A program made the translations under genes and the position numbers. From Verrucomicrobiota bacterium (GTDB lineage: Bacteria > Verrucomicrobiota > Verrucomicrobiia > Verrucomicrobiales > Akkermansiaceae): a DNA stretch of 22,506 nucleotides. This document shows, in pieces, positions 15,628 through 22,506 of the stretch. Where the stretch lies: positions 1 through 22,506 of the forward strand of contig WBXE01000012.1 in NCBI GenBank assembly GCA_008932955.1, written 5' to 3'. How positions within the stretch are numbered: the first letter of the stretch is position 1; each line of letters opens with the position of its first letter. The notes beneath the pieces are model-generated. The model made no database searches. It saw nothing but the letters and a program-made list of their open reading frames with translations, and was not told the DNA's origin.

Positions 15628-16752
15628 TCAGAAAAACCGGGCTTTGCCTGCCTCCACACAACTCGCGGCGTACAAATACATGGAGGCCGACCAAGTCTGC
15701 CAATCCTCGCCCGCCGGCCGCCCGTCCTGGGCGCAGAACCATTCATTGAAGCCAAACGCACCCGGCGGGGTCGGTGGCGACTTGCGCGCGTGGCGCACCA
15801 ACTCGGTGAGGGCCAGCAACTTGGCCTGCGCGAGTTCCTGCATGCCAGCGGCCACCAACGCAGCAATGTGAAATCCGCAGACAAACGGCCACACCCCACC
15901 GTTGTGGTAGTGGCCCGGCAGGTTGTAGCTGGCGTAGCGCGGGTGCCAGTCAGCATCAGTCGGCTGCACGTAGGGAAAACAACAGGGCGGCAAGTCGAGA
16001 ACCAGCTCGCCCTTGGCCCGCAGCCCGGCGCAACCGGCCTCGATCCAATCCAATATTTCACGGGCCCGCGCCGGTTCCGCCATGCCGGTTAGAATGGCGA
16101 TGCTATTGCCGAGCACATCGCAGCGTACATCGCGCAGCACCTTATAGAACCACAGGGCGTAAGTGGCTTGACCCGCAGTGACGAAGCCCATGCCGTCGGC
16201 GCGATTGGCGTCACGTCGCAAAGCCATGGCGCGCTCGTCCATGCCGAGAAGTTTGCGGTAACCGTGGACGAGGGCATTGACAAAAAGGCCGTGGCCGAGC
16301 ACCCACTGTTCGTCTCGCCAATCACTAGTGGGCTGCTGGCCGACGAGTTCCCGATCGTCGATGGTTTGAAAGTCCATCCATTGGAGGGCCTTGGCCGCCG
16401 CCTCTTGCAGCCACTCCGGCTCGCCGCTGCGGCGCCGGTACATGCCCAAAACCAACAGGAATAGCGGCGTGGTATCGCTAGCCCCCCGGTCTTCGGCGTC
16501 ATGCACCAGCGAGGGAATCATCCCACGCGGACTCTGATTGCCCGCCAACTCAATGAGCACTCGCCGCAGCGAGCCCAGCAAAACCTCGTTTCCGGAAGCG
16601 AGAATACCCAATGCGGAGATGAGCAGATCGCGGGTGTAGGGTTCCGGATAGCCCCAGCCTGCAGTGCGCGGCAACCCGTCATAGGGACCCCTGGCATTGT
16701 GCAGCAATACCTCCAGCGCGGCTGTCTTGGCGGCTTGTACCAAAGGGTTCAT
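15628..16752 (-). CDS. Six-hairpin glycosidase (debranching/GH100-like)
   Basis: This 374-aa protein has the Trp-rich pattern of (alpha/alpha)6-barrel glycosidases: WGYPEPYTRDLLI near residue 33, GMIPSLVHDAEDRGASDTTPLFLLVL (~76-101), DEQWVLGHG, YHNGGVWPFVCGF (~285-297) and FNEWFCAQDGRPAGEDWQTWSASMYL toward the end. These resemble the C-terminal domain of glycogen-debranching enzymes and GH100 invertases, so an alpha-glucosidic or sucrose-like substrate is plausible but not fixed. Acidic residues in YTRD and FNEW are candidate catalytic groups. No signal peptide is seen, so it is probably cytoplasmic. The ATG follows the GT4 stop by one base (TGAGATG), so it is the third gene of a coupled operon. 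Confidence 0.75.
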   Translation of the reverse strand: MNPLVQAAKTAALEVLLHNARGPYDGLPRTAGWGYPEPYTRDLLISALGILASGNEVLLGSLRRVLIELAGNQSPRGMIPSLVHDAEDRGASDTTPLFLLVLGMYRRRSGEPEWLQEAAAKALQWMDFQTIDDRELVGQQPTSDWRDEQWVLGHGLFVNALVHGYRKLLGMDERAMALRRDANRADGMGFVTAGQATYALWFYKVLRDVRCDVLGNSIAILTGMAEPARAREILDWIEAGCAGLRAKGELVLDLPPCCFPYVQPTDADWHPRYASYNLPGHYHNGGVWPFVCGFHIAALVAAGMQELAQAKLLALTELVRHARKSPPTPPGAFGFNEWFCAQDGRPAGEDWQTWSASMYLYAASCVEAGKARFF

Positions 16753-16753
16753 C

Positions 16754-17890
16754 TCAGCCTGGATTTTCAGTTAGGATAGCCATCAGGCGGCGGGCCACCT
16801 GCCGGTAATCGTAATGTTCCACCACCCGCCGGCGTCCCGCTGCGCCCATCCGCTGGCGCAACCCCGGATCGGTTAGTAACCGTCGCAAATAGCCGGCGAT
16901 ATCCTGTGAACTGGCTCGATAATCCGCAACCCGCGGTGGGTCGAAGACGACTTGGTGGCCCGCCTCGAAGCCCGCCTCCGGCCCCAATACCGCGCCGTTG
17001 ATGTGAATGGTTTCCGCCACCTCGGCGAGAAACGCGGTTTCTCCGTGAACCAAGGTGTCCAGCATGGCCATGGCGCGGATGCCGATAACCGGCTTGCCGC
17101 AGGCCCCCGCTTCCACCTGGGGCATCCCGAAGCCTTCCAACCGCGACGGACCGGCATAGACATCGCAGGCGGCCAACAGATAGGGCATTAGGTTGCGCGA
17201 AACCAAGTGGGTTTGAAAACATACCCGGTCCTCAATGCCGAGGGCGGCGGCCAGTTCGACGTCCAACTGATTCTGAACCGCAGTGCGCGGCTGGGGCCAC
17301 ACCTTGCAGACGTAGCGCCAAGGTGGCACCGCGTCGCCCAAGCTAGCGAGGGCTTCCATCACCTCGCGCCCGCCCTTGGAGGCGGCATCCCCGCCGACCG
17401 TTAGAACGAGCAACTCACCGGCACACACGCCGAGTGTTTCGCGCACCGCAAGCACCTTTGGATCGTCAGGTTGCCGCGGAATGAAGCCGTCAGTATCGCA
17501 ACCCACCGGCAAAGTGACGCTGCGCGCGGCGCGAATCCCGTCGCGTGCAAAGGTTTCGCACACCCAATCAGAGGGCACCAGCATCAGCGGCATCCCATCC
17601 AATACGTCACGGTAGTTGGCCACATAGCCATCGGCCAGCAACCATGGCACAGCCCGCAGGCCGAAGCGCCGCGGATGCAACACGATGTCGGGCACATCGC
17701 CCCAGAACCCGATGCCCACCACCACATCCGGTTGGAACCAGCGGTAATACCATTCCTTCTCAAGATCGGAGCGGAGGTTGGCGGCACAAGCATCCACACC
17801 GATTTCCAATAGCCCGCGGTAGAGCAAATCCCCTTGGGTTGGCAAGCCACCGGGCGCCGGTGGATGATGGTAAAGAACAAGAATTTTCAT
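16754..17890 (-). CDS. GT4-family glycosyltransferase
   Basis: The start is placed at ATG 17890 (378 aa); a longer frame would overlap the PIG-L gene and lacks a fold-consistent N-terminus. The protein begins MKILVLYHHPPAPGG, the first Rossmann strand and Gly-rich loop of a GT-B enzyme. The donor-binding C-terminal domain includes VLTVGGDAASKGG, YLLAACDVYAGPSRLEGFGMPQVEAGACGKPVIG (the E-x7-E motif) and HGETAFLAEV. It probably transfers a sugar from a nucleotide donor with retention of configuration; donor and acceptor are unknown. It starts 16 bp after the PIG-L deacetylase and is coupled to the glycosidase gene by TGAGATG, so the three products likely act in one pathway. Confidence 0.88.
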   Translation of the reverse strand: MKILVLYHHPPAPGGLPTQGDLLYRGLLEIGVDACAANLRSDLEKEWYYRWFQPDVVVGIGFWGDVPDIVLHPRRFGLRAVPWLLADGYVANYRDVLDGMPLMLVPSDWVCETFARDGIRAARSVTLPVGCDTDGFIPRQPDDPKVLAVRETLGVCAGELLVLTVGGDAASKGGREVMEALASLGDAVPPWRYVCKVWPQPRTAVQNQLDVELAAALGIEDRVCFQTHLVSRNLMPYLLAACDVYAGPSRLEGFGMPQVEAGACGKPVIGIRAMAMLDTLVHGETAFLAEVAETIHINGAVLGPEAGFEAGHQVVFDPPRVADYRASSQDIAGYLRRLLTDPGLRQRMGAAGRRRVVEHYDYRQVARRLMAILTENPG

Positions 17891-17906
17891 CGCTTGTGCG
17901 GTGGCT

Positions 17907-18536
17907 TCATGCAGGGGAAAAAAAACACTTGAAGGCCTCCATACGCGGCAGCATCCGGGCCTCCCAAGTCGCCTCGCCGAAGCCATAGACCTCGGTGATG
18001 AGCTGGTACTTGCGCGCCCAAATTTCGTTGGAAAGAGTCAAGCGTAGACCCGCATCCCACTGCGGCCGAGGCAGGTAACTGCCGCCGCCATCCTCGTAAG
18101 CGAATTGCCAGAGTTGCCGGGCTTGCAACTGGCCGCGCAGCCACAACACCCGCAGCGCCCGCGATACCTCCCCATGGCGCCGGTGGCGGGTATATTCACC
18201 GTACGGGGCGTGGGTCACCAGCAAGTCGTAGCGCCGCTCCGGCAACAGCGCCAGAATGGCATCGCGCACCCGCGTGGCAACCAACGGCTCTTGCTCCGGG
18301 CCATCATCCAAATCGCCCATGGCTCCTTGCGCATGGAATTGTTCCAAGGCCCGTGCAAACTTAGGTGCCCGGTCGGCATCGCCAGCGCGACACAGGGTCG
18401 CGATGAACGGTGACCACTCGGGATGACTCAGCAAAAGCCCGCCGGCCCACAGCGTTTCATCATCGGGGTGGGCGACAATGACTGCCACCCGACGAATCCC
18501 GGTGAGCCCCCTCTCCTGTTCCACGAATGCATTCAT
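17907..18536 (-). CDS. PIG-L/LmbE-family deacetylase
   Basis: This 209-aa protein carries the zinc-binding AHPDDE motif at residues 22-27 and the second metal/catalytic stretch THAPYGEYTRHRRHGEVSRAL, which supplies the further His ligand. The family (MshB, Mca, LmbE, PIG-L) removes N-acyl groups from GlcNAc-containing conjugates. No signal peptide is visible. It is the first gene of the PIG-L, GT4, glycosidase operon, which suggests that an N-acetyl-hexosamine conjugate made or trimmed by the neighbours is the substrate. Length is slightly short for the family but the core is complete. A weak TTGGCA/TAGGTC pair (18579-18553) lies upstream. Confidence 0.88.
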   Translation of the reverse strand: MNAFVEQERGLTGIRRVAVIVAHPDDETLWAGGLLLSHPEWSPFIATLCRAGDADRAPKFARALEQFHAQGAMGDLDDGPEQEPLVATRVRDAILALLPERRYDLLVTHAPYGEYTRHRRHGEVSRALRVLWLRGQLQARQLWQFAYEDGGGSYLPRPQWDAGLRLTLSNEIWARKYQLITEVYGFGEATWEARMLPRMEAFKCFFSPA

Positions 18537-18922
18537 GGTGTCGTGTGGTTGTGACCTAGTTCAAGCGGCGCGGTGCCAACACGGACGCTTGTGCAGCATC
18601 GCACGAATTTCCCACAACGCAAACCCGATCCACTCCACCGCCGTGACGCTCGCCCGCTTTCTGCAAAAAATCGTGTTGCTGGCGTGGTTCTCCACAGTCA
18701 CTTGGCCTGGTTGCGGCTCGTTATGGAGCGACGACTTTATGATCGTCGTGCGGAAGGACTGGCCATGAAACAGAGCCTTCGGCACGTGCCCATGGGCCAC
18801 AATCCCGCTACCACCAAAGGAATGTGGGGGCTACTTAGCCCGAGTTACTCCAGGTGTCAGACCCCGCCCGCCGCGTTCTGGTGCTAGATAGGAAATTGAA
18901 GACCACTGTTTGAAGACCTGCC
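18537..18922. other. Gene-free spacer containing repeat copy 2
   Basis: Of this 386-bp gap, 18665-18906 is the second copy of the structured repeat. The 18537-18664 part contains a weak promoter-like pair for the operon (minus strand: TTGGCA at 18579-18574, TAGGTC at 18558-18553, 15-nt spacer). No tRNA, riboswitch consensus or convincing short gene was seen. Confidence 0.7.
18665..18906 (-). repeat. Structured dispersed repeat, copy 2 (inverted)
   Basis: This is the reverse-orientation homologue of the copy at 15370-15605. Read on the minus strand it begins at 18906, 17 bp after the stop of the kinase-like gene, just as copy 1 begins 10 bp after its upstream gene, in the same direction as that gene. 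The CGACGA(T)-CATAAA-GTCGTCG stem is kept, with T replacing C so that an RNA would form a G-U pair. GGGCT-AAGT-AGCCC has a 5-bp stem here against 4 bp in copy 1. The TTCG-loop hairpin of copy 1 is degraded here. Confidence 0.85.
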
Positions 18923-19630
18923 TCACAGCCGCTTAGTCCAATACACCACCGCTTCACCTATCAAGTGGGCCAACTCCCGCTGCGGCAAGCGCGCGCAATT
19001 GAGCACCAGATCGTACTGGAGCGGGTCGTCGATATCCGCCTGGAAATGATCCTTCAAGAAGCGCTGGCGGCCAAGATCGCTCTTGCGGATGAACTCGATA
19101 GCGGCTTTGCGCCCGAGTGAATCGCGTGCCATGATCTGGGCAACCCGCAACTCCAGCGGCGCGACCAAGCGCACATGAAACGCGTTTGGCAGGTCACGGG
19201 TAATGATGTTGGCCGCGTGACCGATGAAAATGCCGTGACCTAAATGGGCCAGGCGTAGAATCGTCTCGCTGGATAACTCGAGCAGCGTCTTGGTGGGCGG
19301 GTGCAGTCCGAGCAACTCCTCGACAGCGTCCTGAATGGCCGAGATACGGTTCTCCGACATAAACCGGGCAACCTCCTTGGGCAGCTTGTGGTCTTCAAGA
19401 ACTTGCGCGACGAGATTCTTGTCAAAAATTGCCCAATGGCATGGCTTGGCCTGACTGGCCTGCAAAAACACAGCCAACTCCTCGGCGACGGCCATCGCGC
19501 CAGTGCCAGTTTGACGGGAAATGGTCACGACAGGGGGTGGCTTGGCGTGAGGTCGCCATAATTTTGCCTGTGGATTGATTTGGCAACTAACAAACGACAG
19601 ACACTTATCGGCATGGCTTCCTGTTTTCAT
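18923..19630 (-). CDS. Cytidylate-kinase-like P-loop protein
   Basis: The 235-aa sequence matches the Cytidylate_kin2-type family: VVTISRQTGTGAMAVAEELA (residues 34-53), IFDKNLVAQVLED, GIFIGHAANIITRD (~140), VRLVAPLELRVAQIM and the LID-like segment RKSDLGRQRFLKDHF. The P-loop is atypical, with no Lys in SRQTGTGA, as is usual for this family; the true substrate of such proteins is generally unknown, and CMP is a guess. The start at ATG 19630 is supported by a strong AGGAG 6 nt upstream, the clearest Shine-Dalgarno in the window. The gene follows the CHAD gene on the same strand after a 183-bp gap that holds its own promoter candidate. Confidence 0.82.
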   Translation of the reverse strand: MKTGSHADKCLSFVSCQINPQAKLWRPHAKPPPVVTISRQTGTGAMAVAEELAVFLQASQAKPCHWAIFDKNLVAQVLEDHKLPKEVARFMSENRISAIQDAVEELLGLHPPTKTLLELSSETILRLAHLGHGIFIGHAANIITRDLPNAFHVRLVAPLELRVAQIMARDSLGRKAAIEFIRKSDLGRQRFLKDHFQADIDDPLQYDLVLNCARLPQRELAHLIGEAVVYWTKRL

Positions 19631-19761
19631 GGCAACTCCTTTCCCTACGGGTTAAATCTCACGCCCGCCGGCCCCCCTCCCGTCTGCAATGAACCTGCCA
19701 GCCACGTTACTGGGATTGTCAGCCTCAACTCAAGCGGTGTTAATGCCCGGACGATGGCCAC

Positions 19762-19790
19762 AACCTAGCACAATTCCGGGCACAAGCCAA
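19762..19790 (-). promoter_or_regulatory. Candidate promoter of the kinase-like gene
   Basis: On the minus strand TTGGCT (19790-19785), a 17-nt spacer and TAGGTT (19767-19762) lie about 130 nt before the ATG at 19630. This would give a leader of over 100 nt ending in GGAAAGGAG, unlike the very short leaders suggested elsewhere. I could not match the leader to a known riboswitch. Confidence 0.35.
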
Positions 19791-19813
19791 GCCTCCCGGG
19801 CAGGCGGGTCAAA

Positions 19814-20650
19814 TCAGGGTTGTTTGGGGATTTTTTGCGACAGCTCAGCGCAAAGCGTTGGTTTCTCTGGCACATCCCGAGCGGCCATGCAAGCGACTCG
19901 CAGCGTGCGATGGCGTTCGCCCAAACGCTGCCACACGCGCGGGGCCGCCGACTTGCTGAAACCCCGGGCTTGCAGCCAAGCCTTCAAGGCGCTGAGGTCA
20001 TTCTCATCGCCTAACAATTCAGCCAAGCGCGCGCAGCCCTTGTCAGCCGCAATCCCCATCAAAGTCTGCGCGCCTAGCCACGCCTTCAAGGCCTTACGCG
20101 CCTTGTGAAAGGCCGGTGCATCGCGGTGCCGCAAGCCCAACTTATGCACCCGTTTGGCCAGCCGTCGCCTTAGCCGGAGCAGCCCCTGCGGCAAGTTTGC
20201 CAGCAACGCCTTCTCATGCTGTCCCGCCAAAGCCGCACGCACTGTGGCAATGCGTGCCACAGCCCAGGCGACGGCTTCCGGGGGCGGCCTGCGTCCGGCC
20301 ACGTGGGCGAGTTTTTCCAACATCGGGCCAATGGCAATGACTGCTGGATCCTCGACCTCGGGTCGATCATCCCAGCCCAGACGTTGCCAGGTTTTCAAAC
20401 GAGAAACTGCGTCGCGCTGTCCTGCCAGCAAGCGGCCGACGGCGGTGACCGCCGCGAGGGTGGACCTTGGCATACCGACCAACGCCAAGCCACCGCGCAA
20501 GGCCTTGCCAGTCTTGCGAATCTGATGCACGCCCTCGGCCACCCGGTGTTTGGAGTCAAGTAAACCGTGCAGGCGTGCATCCATCTCGTCACAAAGGCCC
20601 AGCAGACGCTCGCGCATGCCTCCACCCATCGCTGTCACCGCCTTATGCAT
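19814..20650 (-). CDS. CHAD-domain protein
   Basis: This 278-aa, strongly basic, all-helical protein has the CHAD signature VHQIRKTGKALRGGLALV at residues ~42-59, then a second half with RVHKLGLRHRDAPAFHKARKALKAWLGAQ and DENDLSALKAWL. CHAD domains bind polyphosphate through conserved His, Arg and Lys residues and often target proteins to polyphosphate granules; the basic residues needed are present. No CYTH domain is fused or adjacent. The ATG lies only 7 nt from a -10-like box, so the mRNA may be leaderless. The divergent neighbour is the transporter-thioesterase gene, and the shared 102-bp region contains an inverted repeat. Confidence 0.88.
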   Translation of the reverse strand: MHKAVTAMGGGMRERLLGLCDEMDARLHGLLDSKHRVAEGVHQIRKTGKALRGGLALVGMPRSTLAAVTAVGRLLAGQRDAVSRLKTWQRLGWDDRPEVEDPAVIAIGPMLEKLAHVAGRRPPPEAVAWAVARIATVRAALAGQHEKALLANLPQGLLRLRRRLAKRVHKLGLRHRDAPAFHKARKALKAWLGAQTLMGIAADKGCARLAELLGDENDLSALKAWLQARGFSKSAAPRVWQRLGERHRTLRVACMAARDVPEKPTLCAELSQKIPKQP

Positions 20651-20691
20651 CCCGGTGACACTACACCTACGAGTTCATGGTGTCACGCGGG
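20651..20691. promoter_or_regulatory. Inverted repeat overlapping the CHAD-gene promoter
   Basis: CCCGGTGACAC (20651-20661) and GTGTCACGCGGG (20680-20691) are inverted copies differing by one extra base, separated by 18 nt. The arms overlap a minus-strand promoter: GTGACA (20686-20681), 17-nt spacer, TAGTGT (20663-20658). This is the layout of a repressor site controlling the CHAD gene and perhaps also the divergent fusion gene. Confidence 0.45.
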
Positions 20692-20752
20692 AAGACGGAT
20701 TGTGAGAATCCGGCTTGCGGAAAGCTGCCGGGGGTGGTTGGGTTGCCCGGAT

Positions 20753-22506
20753 ATGAATTTTCGCTGGTTAAATGCATTGCTGTGGGGGAACTCGGTGGCC
20801 TTAGCCTGGATGTGGGGGCTCGGGCTGTTTTTCAGCGTGCAGATGACCTTCATGTTCGGCTTGCAAGGTTTATTGCTGTTTGCCATTCCCAACGCCCTGG
20901 GCCTGATGCTGTTCGGATTTCTCACCCAGAAGGTCGCCCTCAGCCACGCCGGCGGACAGGAATCCCTGGCGCTGTTCTTCGACAAATTTGCCAAACCGTT
21001 CCGGCTGGCGCTCTACCTCTATCAAGTATTGGCGCTGACGCTGACGGTTTTCGCGTTGGTGCGCTACTTGTTTGTGCCGCTGCAACTCACTGCCGGGCCG
21101 CTGTTCGCGCTGTACCTGTGCCTGATTGTTTTCGTCATCTTGGCTGCCGGTTGCTTGTTCGGAGAAGAATTCGGGATCGCTAAAATCAAGCACAGCCACA
21201 CGCTGATGGGGCTGGTGCTGCTGGGTTGTATCGGCTTCATCCTGCTTGGCTTGCAGCCGCTGCTGCCGGCGGCTTTCAGCTGGTCCGCGCCATTTCCCAA
21301 GGAGTGGACCGGGCCGTCATTCTGGGGTTACGCGGTGCCGCTGACCGTCGGCTTACTGGTGGGGCCGTGGCTGGACCTGCAACACTGGCAGCGGGCGATC
21401 CAAATTCACCGGGAAAAAACCTCCATCCGGCTGAGTTATTTTTTTGGCGGCGGGATCTTTTTCCTGCTGCTGCTGTTCCACGGCTGTCTCGCCTGGTGGG
21501 TGATGGGCAAGGAGGGCTCGCCGCTCTCCGCCATCGAGGCTAGCGACGGCTTCAAGTACGCTCATGACCTGGTCACCCGCTATTTCATTAGAAACTACAC
21601 CTCCACCGGTTGGATGCCGATGGCCTACTTCACGTTTTTGTCGATCTGCGTTTTAAGCACTCTGGACAGCGGCTACATCGCCCTCAAATGGTTCCTCGGC
21701 AGCAATGTGGACAAGAGCCAGAACATGCTCATCGGGCTCATTCCCAAACCCATCATCGCATCGCCCATTCCGAGCTTCATGCTGGTGGGCGCGGTGACCC
21801 TCGGCGGCATCTGGGCGAAACTCGAGTTGGAATACTTCATGGTCGCCTACGCCTCGTTTTTTGTCGGCTATGCGGCCTTAGCCATCGCCCGCTGCTTTGT
21901 GCCCAACTCGCAGCAACCGCTGCCGCAAATCCGCATGCTTTCGATGGCCAGCATGTCGATCGTGATTTTCGCCTTCGGCTACCTCAACAGCCAGACGTCG
22001 CTTTTATTGTTAGGATCGCTACTGCCGCTGGTGTACGTCTGCTGGCTGGTGTTCAACACGGATTTGCTGCGGGTGGTCCACGAGAAGGCGGGAGAAGTGA
22101 TGGAGGCGGCGGCGGAGATTCCGGCGATCCGCGCGATGACCCGCGCGGCCACCGCCGTGACCGGCTCGGACGTCAGGGCACCGGAACACGACCACGCGCT
22201 GGCCGGTCACTTCGAGGGCAAGTGGTTTGTCTATTCGATGATCGCCACCTACGCCGACACCAACTCGGTGGGCAACGTGTATTTTGGAATGTATCCGATG
22301 TTCGTGGGCAAAACTCGCGAATTGTTTTTCAACGCGACGATGCCGGATTTCGATTTAAAAACGACCCAGTTTTATATTTTGACGCGCTCGTTTGAGCACA
22401 AGTTTGTGCGTGAGGCGCGGGAGTTTGACCGCATCACGGTGAAGATTCGCATCGGCGAGTACAACCGCAAGTTCTGCACTCTGGAGCACCAGATCTTCAA
22501 CTCCGA
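20753..22506 (+). CDS. SSF-like membrane transporter fused to hotdog thioesterase domain (3' end beyond window)
   Basis: One frame is open from ATG 20753 to the right edge (584 codons, no stop). Residues ~1-450 contain about 11-13 membrane segments. WLDLQHWQRAI and the LSTLDSG segment (Ser302, Thr303) resemble sodium:solute symporters; the latter matches the Ser-Thr pair of PutP (MSTLSCQ) that helps bind sodium. A short amphipathic linker (VVHEKAGEVMEAAAEIPAIRAM) leads to a hotdog domain from ~490: YADTNSVGNVYFGMY, GKTRELFF, FILTRSF-like FYILTRSFEHKF and RIGEYNRKFCTLEHQIF. Asn504 and Arg522 are 18 residues apart, as are Asn19 and Arg37 of enediyne thioesterase CalE7 (from memory). The YbgC-type catalytic Asp is absent. 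The thioesterase part is presumably cytoplasmic. Its C-terminus is not in the window. Confidence 0.8.
   Translation, partial: MNFRWLNALLWGNSVALAWMWGLGLFFSVQMTFMFGLQGLLLFAIPNALGLMLFGFLTQKVALSHAGGQESLALFFDKFAKPFRLALYLYQVLALTLTVFALVRYLFVPLQLTAGPLFALYLCLIVFVILAAGCLFGEEFGIAKIKHSHTLMGLVLLGCIGFILLGLQPLLPAAFSWSAPFPKEWTGPSFWGYAVPLTVGLLVGPWLDLQHWQRAIQIHREKTSIRLSYFFGGGIFFLLLLFHGCLAWWVMGKEGSPLSAIEASDGFKYAHDLVTRYFIRNYTSTGWMPMAYFTFLSICVLSTLDSGYIALKWFLGSNVDKSQNMLIGLIPKPIIASPIPSFMLVGAVTLGGIWAKLELEYFMVAYASFFVGYAALAIARCFVPNSQQPLPQIRMLSMASMSIVIFAFGYLNSQTSLLLLGSLLPLVYVCWLVFNTDLLRVVHEKAGEVMEAAAEIPAIRAMTRAATAVTGSDVRAPEHDHALAGHFEGKWFVYSMIATYADTNSVGNVYFGMYPMFVGKTRELFFNATMPDFDLKTTQFYILTRSFEHKFVREAREFDRITVKIRIGEYNRKFCTLEHQIFNS

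Noticed and set aside
15460..16092. 210-residue plus-strand frame across the repeat and the glycosidase gene
   Set aside because: It is antisense to a gene with clear family motifs, and its start lies inside the non-coding repeat. No domain pattern.
15370..18906. Composite transposon with insertion-sequence ends
   Set aside because: The flanking elements are ~235 bp, encode no transposase, and I could not see target-site duplications; a repeat label is safer.
19631..19761. Riboswitch in the leader of the kinase-like gene
   Set aside because: No match by eye to cobalamin, TPP, SAM, glycine or purine consensus motifs; only a promoter-like pair and a Shine-Dalgarno are supportable.
21610..22395. 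261-residue plus-strand frame near the right edge
   Set aside because: It is a frame-shifted reading of the transporter-thioesterase gene, rich in His, Arg and Gly, with no membrane segments. The overlapping frame has coherent TM helices and hotdog motifs.

Overview
This is a G+C-rich bacterial chromosome segment with about fifteen genes on both strands. It has no rRNA, tRNA, CRISPR array or transposase. Several traits suggest the Verrucomicrobiota or a close PVC relative: lineage-style proteins with one membrane anchor plus helical repeats, a GH75-like chitosanase, few Shine-Dalgarno sequences, -10-like hexamers very close to start codons, and short-period low-complexity tracts inside and between genes. 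This taxonomic call is an inference from sequence style only.

Layout. Positions 1-2366 (minus strand) hold two adjacent membrane-anchored helical proteins; the left one runs off the window. Divergent from them, 2479-4083 encodes a membrane-anchored GH75-like chitosanase with a Pro-rich tail. Positions 4200-7558 (minus) hold a two-gene operon: a one-TM protein of unknown function, then a five-TM alkaline-phosphatase-superfamily enzyme with an apparent Thr nucleophile, joined by a TTGA stop/start overlap. Divergent from this operon, 7624-8745 encodes an MGDG-synthase/UgtP-like glycolipid glycosyltransferase. A secreted phospholipase-D-type nuclease (8826-9407) follows, convergent with a full-length purL (9421-13233). 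Left of 14476 lies an esterase-fold protein lacking its nucleophilic Ser, divergent from a secreted protein of unknown function.

Positions 15628-18536 (minus) hold a three-gene operon: PIG-L deacetylase, GT4 glycosyltransferase and a six-hairpin glycosidase, plausibly a glycoconjugate or small-glycoside pathway. It is flanked by two inverted copies of a ~235-bp structured repeat (15370-15605 and 18665-18906). Next come a cytidylate-kinase-like protein and a CHAD-domain protein (both minus). Divergent from the CHAD gene, an unfinished gene at the right edge encodes an SSF-like transporter fused to a hotdog thioesterase domain.

The most unusual features are: (a) the transporter-thioesterase fusion, whose hotdog part resembles enediyne-type thioesterases; (b) three in-frame tracts of 7-nt repeats inside purL; (c) the inverted structured repeats around the PIG-L/GT4/glycosidase operon; (d) a six-unit 10-nt fold-back repeat upstream of purL; and (e) the Ser-to-Ala change in the esterase-like protein.
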